A stretch of 9,542 nt of DNA from NCBI GenBank assembly GCA_036491415.1, contig DASXCC010000050.1:1-9542 (forward strand). Direction: 5' to 3'. The DNA comes from JAICKN01 sp036491415. Lineage in GTDB: Bacteria > Acidobacteriota > Terriglobia > Terriglobales > Acidobacteriaceae. The notes under the pieces are model-generated. The model was given only the letters and a program-made list of their open reading frames with translations, made no database searches and had not been told where the DNA came from. A program made the position numbers and the translations under genes. The first letter of the stretch is position 1, and every line of letters begins with the position of its first letter. Below, one piece after another: positions 4,540-9,542 of the stretch.

Positions 4540-6426
4540 TTAAGTTTCCGACCGCAATCCGCCTAATTCGCGCGCCATCTGCCATGCACATGCAGTAGCC
4601 AGCAGCACTAGCGGAACCCCGATTGTCAGGTTCTTGAGCAAGATTTTTCCTACGCCAAAGAGAGCGCTATAAGTCATCACGCACCCGAGCATCCAGCACC
4701 AGAGATTTCGCCCCAGGTCGTGGGTTTCCGGGATGTCGGGAGTTTTCGCGGCAATCGGCTTCCATCCGGTGATTTGGGGATGGACTTTGCGATAGAAGCG
4801 CAGCAAAACATCTTCCGGTTCAGGCGGCGTGAGCATAGTTACGATGATCCAGACAACAGAGGTAATGATCGTTGTTGTGAGAGCCGTTTTGGCGAAGATT
4901 ACAGGATCTGAACCCGAGAAAAGTTGCGGGCGTCCCAGTAATTTCAGCCATAAGCTTTGAGAGCCGATAAGAATGGATGCGACCAGAGACGTGGCCATTG
5001 CAGAAATTTCGCTCCACGCATTAATGCGCCACCAATACCAGCGGAGCAGATACACGCTGCCTGTTCCTGCGCCGAGTTCCAAAACAAATTCCCAACCGGA
5101 GCGAATGGATGCCAGCTGCACGGAAACGTATCCGGTAAGAATGACAAGCACTAAAGTCAGGATGCGCGAAATCTGCACGTAGTGTCCTTCGCTGGCCTTT
5201 TTGTACAGGAAGCGGCGATAGAAATCAGCGACTAAATAAGAAGTGCCCCAGTTCAACTGCGTGGCAATCGTGGACATGAAGGCCGCAAGAAATCCGGCAA
5301 GAATGATTCCCGTAAATGCATGCGGGACATGCTGAGTCACGACCATCATGTATCCATTTTCGGGATGTTCGAGACCGGGATATAGAACGATGGCGGCAAG
5401 CGCGGTAAATATCCATGGCCAGGGGCGAAGAGCGTAATGCGCGATATTGAACCAGAGGACGGAGAATAATCCCTGCCGTTCGTCGCGTGCGCTAAAGATG
5501 CGCTGCGCAATATAACCGCCACCTCCCGGCTCCGCGCCCGGATACCAGAACGCCCACCACTGAATTCCTAAATGCACAACGAATGTGATGACGGGCAAAG
5601 TCCAAAGCGCTTCGCTGGTCCATGACTTTGAGAAGTCAGGCAAGAAAGCCAATGGATCGGATGCGCCTTTTGCAGTCTGCATTGCGCCAAGTTTGGCAAT
5701 GAGCGCGCTCATTCCACCGACCGCTTGCACCGCGTAATACGCCACTACGATGACAATTGCCATTTTCAAAACGAATTGAAAGAGGTCTGTCCACAACACA
5801 CCCCACAATCCGCCGAGCGAAACATAAATTCCGGTGAAGGGAATTAAGAAGAATACGCAGACGATGAGCGCCTGCCCGTCGGTGCCAGCGAAGGCATGTC
5901 CAAACACTTTGGTCATCCCATTTGCGAATGCCACGAGCCACGGCCAGTTTTGCAGCGTCGGTCCCAATGCAACGGACACGATGCTCGTCATGGCCTTCGT
6001 GACCCAACCAAGGATCAGGCAATTCATCAGCAAGCCGAGGTAGAGTGCGCGAAATCCGCGAAGGAATGCCGCGGGTTTTCCCGTGTAGCGCATTTCCGCG
6101 AACTGCACGTCGGTCATGAGCCCGGAACGCCGCCACAAGCGCGCGAATAAAAAGACGGTCATCATGCCGGAAGGCAAAAATGCCCACCAGATCCAGTTTC
6201 CGGCGATGCCGCCGGTGTACACGAGCCCAGTAACGACAAGCGGCGTGTCGGCGGCGAATGTGGTCGCGACCATCGAAGTGCCGGTCAGCCACCAGGAGGC
6301 ACTTCTTCCAGAGACAAAATAGTCTTCCGTGCTCTTGCCTGAGCTGCGGCGGAAATAGAGTCCGAGCAAGAGTGTAATCAGCAGATAACCGACAATCGCC
6401 AGCCAATCAACAGGTGTAAATGTCAT
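4540..6426 (-). CDS. Sodium:solute symporter (SSS family)
   Basis: This 628-residue inner-membrane transporter couples Na+ entry to solute uptake. The N-terminal helix (6-24) leads into 'STEDYFVSGRSASWWLTGTSMVATTFAADTP' (32-62), the usual SSS TM1-TM2 region. 'AAFMSTIATQLNWGTSYLVADFYRRF' (381-406) matches the TM8 signature of vSGLT-type proteins, and S385/T386 fall where the Na2-site hydroxyls lie. A long periplasmic or re-entrant part contains 'WYPGAEPGGGGYIAQR' (294-309). Beyond the core, 'PPEPEDVLLRFYRKVHP' (534-550) and two extra C-terminal helices make it longer than the roughly 500-residue norm, as in other 600-residue SSS members. It is the third gene of the GntR-SIS operon (22-base gap; GGAAAG six bases before its ATG), so an amino sugar is the inferred substrate; sialic acid or another sugar is possible. 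Confidence 0.93.
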   Translation of the reverse strand: MTFTPVDWLAIVGYLLITLLLGLYFRRSSGKSTEDYFVSGRSASWWLTGTSMVATTFAADTPLVVTGLVYTGGIAGNWIWWAFLPSGMMTVFLFARLWRRSGLMTDVQFAEMRYTGKPAAFLRGFRALYLGLLMNCLILGWVTKAMTSIVSVALGPTLQNWPWLVAFANGMTKVFGHAFAGTDGQALIVCVFFLIPFTGIYVSLGGLWGVLWTDLFQFVLKMAIVIVVAYYAVQAVGGMSALIAKLGAMQTAKGASDPLAFLPDFSKSWTSEALWTLPVITFVVHLGIQWWAFWYPGAEPGGGGYIAQRIFSARDERQGLFSVLWFNIAHYALRPWPWIFTALAAIVLYPGLEHPENGYMMVVTQHVPHAFTGIILAGFLAAFMSTIATQLNWGTSYLVADFYRRFLYKKASEGHYVQISRILTLVLVILTGYVSVQLASIRSGWEFVLELGAGTGSVYLLRWYWWRINAWSEISAMATSLVASILIGSQSLWLKLLGRPQLFSGSDPVIFAKTALTTTIITSVVWIIVTMLTPPEPEDVLLRFYRKVHPQITGWKPIAAKTPDIPETHDLGRNLWCWMLGCVMTYSALFGVGKILLKNLTIGVPLVLLATACAWQMARELGGLRSET

Positions 6427-6448
6427 TGCTATCTTTCCAGGAAGAGAA

Positions 6449-7582
6449 TCATTCCGTGACCACCGCTTTCACCAGATTTCGCGGATGGTCAACGTTGCAT
6501 CCGTTGAGCAGCCCGAAGTGATGAGCAAAAAGTTGCAGCGGCACGACTTCCAATAAAGGTGTAATCAATTCCGGAGCTTCGGGAACAGCGATCACTTGAT
6601 CGGTAATGCGATGAATGGTGTCGTCCCCTTCGGTAACGATTGCGAGCACTTTGCCCCCGCGGCTTTTGACGTACTCAATGACGTTGACTGTCTTGTGATA
6701 GCGCAGCATAGAGTCGGGATCATTGGTATCGCGCGTTGCCAGGGCGATGACCGAAAGATTCTCATCCACCAGGGCATTCGAACCGTGGCGAAGTTCGCCC
6801 GAGGGCAATCCTTCCGCATGCACCTGAGAAATTTCTTTTAACTTCAATCCGCCTTCGCGGGCGACGGCGTAGTGAATGCCTCGGCCGAGAAATAAAAATC
6901 CGCGATCTTCCTGATGGCGTTTCGCGCAAGCCAGCGCTTTTTCATCCCACATGGGTAGAGATTGCTCAATGCTGGCGGAAATTGTTGCCAGTGAATTCAG
7001 GCGAACACGGCTTACCTCAGACGTCATGCGTCCGCGTTTGCGGGCCAAAAACAATGCCAGCAGATAAAGCGTCGTCAGCTGGGCCGTGAAGCTCTTTGTC
7101 GCGGGAACGGCTTTCTCGAGCCCGGCGTAGGTGTAGATGCTGGCACTGGCTTCCCGGGAGATCGTCGAATCGATCACGTTGGAAATCGAGATGGTCTTCG
7201 CGCCGCGGTTCAAGGCTTCACGCTGCGCGGCAATGGTGTCGGCAGTCTCGCCCGACTGAGTGATGAGCAATACAATCGGATCAGCGCCTGCGTGGGTGGA
7301 GCGATAGCAATATTCACTGGCGTATTCAACATCCACGGCAATCCCCGCAAGGTCCTCCAGCATAATTTCGCCGGCAAGGCCTGCATGCCGGCTTGATCCG
7401 CTGGCCGCGATAATGATTTTGGAAAAACTGAAGAGGGCGTTTTCAATCGGCGTGAGCGCGCCGGGAAAGATCGTATCGCCTTTTATGTTCTGTTCAATTG
7501 TTTTACGAATGCACTCCGGCTGGGAGTAAATTTCTTCCAGCATCGCCGTGGGGAATGTGCGTGGCATGATGGTGTTTTTCAT
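6449..7582 (-). CDS. Double-SIS sugar isomerase, probable glucosamine-6-phosphate deaminase (NagB-II type)
   Basis: The 377-residue protein corresponds to the isomerase half of GlmS without the N-terminal glutaminase domain. It aligns from 'EEIYSQPECIRKTI' (16-29) to the C-terminus 'NVDHPRNLVKAVVTE'. SIS domain 1 contains 'ASGSSRHAG' (60-68) and 'TQSGETADT' (108-116). SIS domain 2 contains 'FLGRG', 'LKLKEISQVHAEG' (246-258) and 'ELRHGS' (263-268). Residues equivalent to GlmS Glu488, His504 and Lys603 are present (E250, H266, K372). Without a glutaminase it cannot use glutamine, so converting glucosamine-6-phosphate to fructose-6-phosphate plus ammonia is the likely reaction. A related sugar phosphate (AgaS-like) is the alternative. 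It is coupled to the regulator gene: three bases separate TAG from ATG. AGAGG abuts the ATG, so Met6 (7567) is a possible real start. Confidence 0.88.
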   Translation of the reverse strand: MKNTIMPRTFPTAMLEEIYSQPECIRKTIEQNIKGDTIFPGALTPIENALFSFSKIIIAASGSSRHAGLAGEIMLEDLAGIAVDVEYASEYCYRSTHAGADPIVLLITQSGETADTIAAQREALNRGAKTISISNVIDSTISREASASIYTYAGLEKAVPATKSFTAQLTTLYLLALFLARKRGRMTSEVSRVRLNSLATISASIEQSLPMWDEKALACAKRHQEDRGFLFLGRGIHYAVAREGGLKLKEISQVHAEGLPSGELRHGSNALVDENLSVIALATRDTNDPDSMLRYHKTVNVIEYVKSRGGKVLAIVTEGDDTIHRITDQVIAVPEAPELITPLLEVVPLQLFAHHFGLLNGCNVDHPRNLVKAVVTE

Positions 7583-7585
7583 CCT

Positions 7586-8314
7586 CTACCGAAACCTGCG
7601 GCACGATAATGTATGGCGGTCGGAACGGTACAAACCAAGCATGTAAATAATGGCTTTGCCGCGCGTGGAGTAAATCAACTGGCGAATTCGCAACAGAGGC
7701 GCATCAATCGGAACATCCAATAACTTCGCCGACCAAGCGTCAGCGCTGGTGGCGTCGATCTCTTCGTCAGCATGGCCGATCTCGACTTCATATTCCTTCT
7801 GTAAAAGGGAAAACAGGGAACTGCGCTCGACAGACGGACCGGTCAACCCTTTAAATTCGTCGGCTGACATGTAGCAGGTTTCAATGGCGAACGGTTCGGA
7901 TGCGCCCTGACGCAGACGTTCGATCTTAATGAGGTCGGTTGTCCGAGGAAGAGCAAGCCGAGCTGCGATCTCGTGCTCTGTCTTGATGACCTTAAAGGAT
8001 AAAACCTTGGAAGATACGGCCAGGTTGCGACCGGCCATCTGCTCCGTATAGCTCATCAATTTATTAAAATGAATTTTCGGCGGAGCAATAAATGTCCCGG
8101 CGCCACGGCGGCGCTCCAGCAATCCTTCCCGTTCCAGACCCGCCAGGGCATGCCGTGCAGTCATTAAACTGACGCCATGAATGCGTGCAAGTTCCCGTTC
8201 GGAATCAACGACATCGCCCGGTCGCAAATTCCCCCGCTCCACTTTCCTCAGAATCGTCTGTTGGATTTTTTTATAAATCGGGGTGCCGTTTCCATTCCGG
8301 CCGTTCTGTGACAT
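7586..8314 (-). CDS. GntR/HutC-family regulator with UTRA domain, NagR-like
   Basis: Residues 12-77 form a GntR winged helix-turn-helix ('PIYKKIQQTI', 'SERELARIHGVSLMTARHAL', 'GLLERRRGAGTFI'). Residues about 90-235 form a UTRA effector domain ('MSYTEQMAGRN', 'IKIERLRQGASEPFAIETCYM', 'LYRSDRHTL'). The overall pattern closely follows Bacillus NagR/YvoA, which binds glucosamine-6-phosphate or GlcNAc-6-phosphate. R133, R135 and E145 match its ligand-contacting positions as I remember them, whereas the Glu six residues before the Tyr-Arg pair is replaced by Ile223. ATG 8314 is preferred over GTG 8320 because GGAG (8323-8320) then sits five bases upstream. It is the first gene of the operon and probably represses itself, the operon and the divergent receptor. 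Confidence 0.92.
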   Translation of the reverse strand: MSQNGRNGNGTPIYKKIQQTILRKVERGNLRPGDVVDSERELARIHGVSLMTARHALAGLEREGLLERRRGAGTFIAPPKIHFNKLMSYTEQMAGRNLAVSSKVLSFKVIKTEHEIAARLALPRTTDLIKIERLRQGASEPFAIETCYMSADEFKGLTGPSVERSSLFSLLQKEYEVEIGHADEEIDATSADAWSAKLLDVPIDAPLLRIRQLIYSTRGKAIIYMLGLYRSDRHTLSCRRFR

Positions 8315-8384
8315 GCACACTCCGCTTCTACGCTGAATCGATCAGGAAATAGGCTCACGTCGCCATGAGCACTCTAACCCAAGG

Positions 8385-8396
8385 TGCTATAGAGCT
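8385..8396 (-). promoter_or_regulatory. Candidate GntR operator over the operon's -10
   Basis: TGCTATAGAGCT matches the perfect palindrome at 8752 at 10 of 12 positions. On the minus strand a possible promoter reads TTGAGA (8412-8407), a 15-bp spacer and TATAGC (8391-8386), so the operator would cover the -10. This fits autorepression of the regulator-SIS-symporter operon. The promoter itself is weak, with a short spacer. Confidence 0.5.
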
Positions 8397-8504
8397 CAAG
8401 AGAATTTCTCAAATCGGAAACTTAATTTCCAACGCGCGTGCGGGAATCCATTCGGGAAAATAAATATTCGCTCACTAATAAATATTTTTATAGGAGAACA
8501 CTGT

Positions 8505-8532
8505 ACTGCTATATAAGGTGCTCCATAGCAGT
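8505..8532. promoter_or_regulatory. Candidate double operator (inverted repeat)
   Basis: ACTGCTAT (8505-8512) and ATAGCAGT (8525-8532) are perfect inverted copies separated by 12 bases. The same stretch can be read as two tandem 12-mers related to TGCTATATAGCA: TGCTATATAAGG (8507-8518, 9 of 12) and TGCTCCATAGCA (8519-8530, 10 of 12). It lies away from both putative promoters, about midway between the operon and receptor sites, so it may be an auxiliary site for DNA looping. Confidence 0.5.
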
Positions 8533-8618
8533 GATCTCCAATCCTTTGTATGCACAAAATCGCAGGTTCCGGCCTTTATTCAAGCCATTAATTCTTATCA
8601 ATCGCGCGCCGCTTTTCC

Positions 8619-8640
8619 ACAGGGTTAACGCAAACCCTGT
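8619..8640. repeat. 8-bp inverted repeat, possible second operator
   Basis: ACAGGGTT (8619-8626) and AACCCTGT (8633-8640) are exact inverted copies around AACGCA. The sequence is unlike the GntR-type sites, so a different regulator could bind here, about 110 bp upstream of the receptor promoter. No T-run follows it. Confidence 0.4.
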
Positions 8641-8732
8641 ACATAAACGATTTCCCTTATCTTCAGGCAGTTGATCGCGGAGGAGAATTTCCGGGAATTG
8701 AAATAAAAATAGCCTCTATAAATTTTTTTTGC

Positions 8733-8760
8733 TTGACTCGGGTAAATCACCTGCTATATA
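8733..8760 (+). promoter_or_regulatory. Sigma70-type promoter of receptor gene
   Basis: TTGACT (8733-8738) and TATATA (8755-8760) are separated by 16 bp, close to consensus in both boxes. The expected start near 8767 leaves a leader of about 50 bases before ATG 8820. A run of T/A bases (8721-8730) just upstream could act as an UP-like element. Confidence 0.65.
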
Positions 8761-8763
8761 GCA
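8752..8763. promoter_or_regulatory. Perfect palindromic operator for the GntR regulator (predicted)
   Basis: TGCTATATAGCA is a perfect 12-bp palindrome that fully covers the -10 hexamer of the receptor promoter. Its T-N-N-TATATA-N-N-A layout is like the TTGTATATACAA operator known for TreR of the same HutC/GntR subfamily. The position is ideal for repression by blocking RNA polymerase. Binding by the adjacent regulator is inferred. Confidence 0.65.
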
Positions 8764-8819
8764 TTGACATCTTAAATTTACTGAGGCGCGTTAGTCTCTG
8801 CGTCTTCCAGGGAGGCAGT

Positions 8820-9542
8820 ATGCCGAAGGGTAGGTCCTGGCATGCGCTACTGATCCTCGTATTAGTAGCTATCGTTTGCTATTCCATGGCTGCGGGTGCT
8901 CAGGAAGTGACGGCCGCGGTTGTCGGAACAGTAGTTGACCAGAGCGGCGCGCCAATCAAAGACGCCACTGTGGTCGCAACGGATACGGAACGCGGAACAG
9001 CCTGGACCGCGATCACCAATGACTCAGGCGCTTACAATCTTGCCCGGTTGCCGATCGGTACATATGAAATAAAGGTAACTTCGGCAGGCTTCGATACGGC
9101 GGTGCACACTCCGTTTGCTCTCGTGCTCAATCAAACGGCGCATATTGATTTTCAAATGAAGGTTGGGCAGGTCAACACCAGTGTTGAGGTGAGCAGCGCC
9201 GCTCCGGTGTTGCAAACAGAAAGCGCGCAGGTTGGCACCGTAATTGACGCTCGGGCCAACGACGCTCTGCCGCTCGCCACGCGCAACTTCGTGCAACTCA
9301 CTCTTCTTTCACCCGGTGCGGTTTCCGTGGATCCGAAGTCCATGAATAGCGGATCGAACCTTGCGGAAGAAGGTGGCCGGCCTTACATCAATGGAAACCG
9401 CGAACAGGCCAACAACTTCATGTTGGACGGCGTGGACAACAATCAGGCATCAGAAAACCTGGTTGGTTTTTCGCCTTCTCCGGATGCGATTGGAGAATTT
9501 AACCTCATCACCCAGAACGCGTCGGCGGAATTCGGAAACTTC
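8820..9542 (+). CDS. TonB-dependent receptor, Oar-like with carboxypeptidase-regulatory domain (partial)
   Basis: The frame is open from ATG 8820 to the window end (241 residues, 3' part missing; full-length members usually exceed 1,000). A signal peptide (residues 9-27, likely cleavage after 'AAGAQ') precedes a carboxypeptidase-regulatory Ig-like domain (31-115; 'GTVVDQSGAPIKDATV', 'TNDSGAYNLARLPIGTYEIKVTSAGF'). The plug follows: 'VLQTESAQVGTVID', 'LPLATRNFVQLTLLSPGA' (150-167), 'YINGNREQANNFMLDGVDNN' (189-208) and 'SPDAIGEFNLITQNASAEFGN'. Such outer-membrane receptors import polymers or oligosaccharides with TonB energy. AGGGAGG (8809-8815) lies four bases before the ATG. Divergence from a NagR-like operon and a shared operator motif suggest an amino-sugar oligomer such as chitooligosaccharide, but the sequence itself does not reveal the ligand. 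Confidence 0.93.
   Translation, partial: MPKGRSWHALLILVLVAIVCYSMAAGAQEVTAAVVGTVVDQSGAPIKDATVVATDTERGTAWTAITNDSGAYNLARLPIGTYEIKVTSAGFDTAVHTPFALVLNQTAHIDFQMKVGQVNTSVEVSSAAPVLQTESAQVGTVIDARANDALPLATRNFVQLTLLSPGAVSVDPKSMNSGSNLAEEGGRPYINGNREQANNFMLDGVDNNQASENLVGFSPSPDAIGEFNLITQNASAEFGNF

Larger units (their letters stand above)
8315..8819. promoter_or_regulatory. Divergent regulatory region between regulator operon and receptor gene
   Basis: This 505-bp AT-rich stretch holds no credible gene. It contains four partial or perfect copies of a TGCTATATAGCA motif (8385, 8507, 8519, 8752), a sigma70-type promoter for the receptor, a weaker one for the operon, and a separate 8-bp inverted repeat at 8619-8640. 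A short open frame at 8438-8674 has no protein-like features. Its length and several inverted repeats suggest more regulation than a single repressor would need. Confidence 0.7.

Noticed and set aside
5636..6406. 256-codon open frame on the minus strand inside the symporter gene
   Set aside because: It lies in a shifted frame of a clear SSS transporter, is rich in Arg, His and Cys, and has no protein-like motif. It is a shadow of the real gene.
8546..8557. TTGTATGCACAA as another GntR operator
   Set aside because: Only the outer four bases on each side pair, the centre does not, and it lacks the TGCTAT half-site of the other sites.
8613..8621. TTTTCCACA as a DnaA box
   Set aside because: It is a single site with one mismatch to TTATCCACA, without clustered boxes or replication genes.
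8438..8674. 78-codon plus-strand frame in the divergent regulatory region
   Set aside because: It has no ribosome binding site, no family-like sequence and an odd composition, and it spans the operator-like inverted repeats.

Overview
The window looks like chromosomal DNA of a soil-type Acidobacteriota (Koribacter/Terriglobus-like). The best clue is the partial gene at the right edge. It encodes an Oar-like TonB-dependent receptor with an N-terminal carboxypeptidase-regulatory (Ig-like) domain and the 'LPL..RNFVQLTLLSPGA' plug signature, which this phylum carries in large numbers. Several small secreted proteins on the left (TPR protein, PepSY-like lipoprotein, 'SLGDVAR' coiled-coil protein) are also of kinds I associate with Acidobacteriota. 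This assignment is by pattern recognition only; no search was run.

Layout. Positions 1-338 hold no gene but are rich in inverted and direct repeats. A plus-strand TPR protein (339-914) converges on a minus-strand group: TTG-start prepilin peptidase (3251-2340), secreted coiled-coil protein (2266-1673, with a hairpin terminator) and lipoprotein (1547-927). Upstream on the minus strand, 3726-3399 is a small two-helix zinc-ribbon membrane protein gene broken by two frameshifts, both in homopolymers. Two small plus-strand genes follow: a Cys-rich putative zinc-binding protein (3822-4034) and an MmcQ/YjbR-family protein (4155-4535).

The right half is a coherent sugar-uptake locus. A minus-strand operon encodes a NagR/YvoA-like GntR regulator with a UTRA domain (8314-7586), a GlmS-isomerase-like double-SIS protein without a glutaminase domain (7582-6449, probably a NagB-II-type glucosamine-6-phosphate deaminase) and a 628-residue sodium:solute symporter (6426-4540). 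Divergent from it, the TonB-dependent receptor starts at 8820. The 500-bp gap between them carries copies of a TGCTATATAGCA palindrome. One perfect copy covers the -10 element of the receptor promoter, and a 10/12 copy covers the putative -10 of the operon. The inferred model is: the receptor brings an amino sugar or oligosaccharide across the outer membrane, the symporter carries it across the inner membrane, the SIS enzyme deaminates the phosphorylated amino sugar, and the GntR protein releases its operators when an amino-sugar phosphate accumulates. The required sugar kinase and deacetylase are not in the window.

I see no CRISPR array, transposase, phage gene, tRNA or rRNA, and nothing that clearly amounts to a wholly new system. 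The most useful observations are the operator set, the repairable frameshifted gene and a possible group of leaderless genes.
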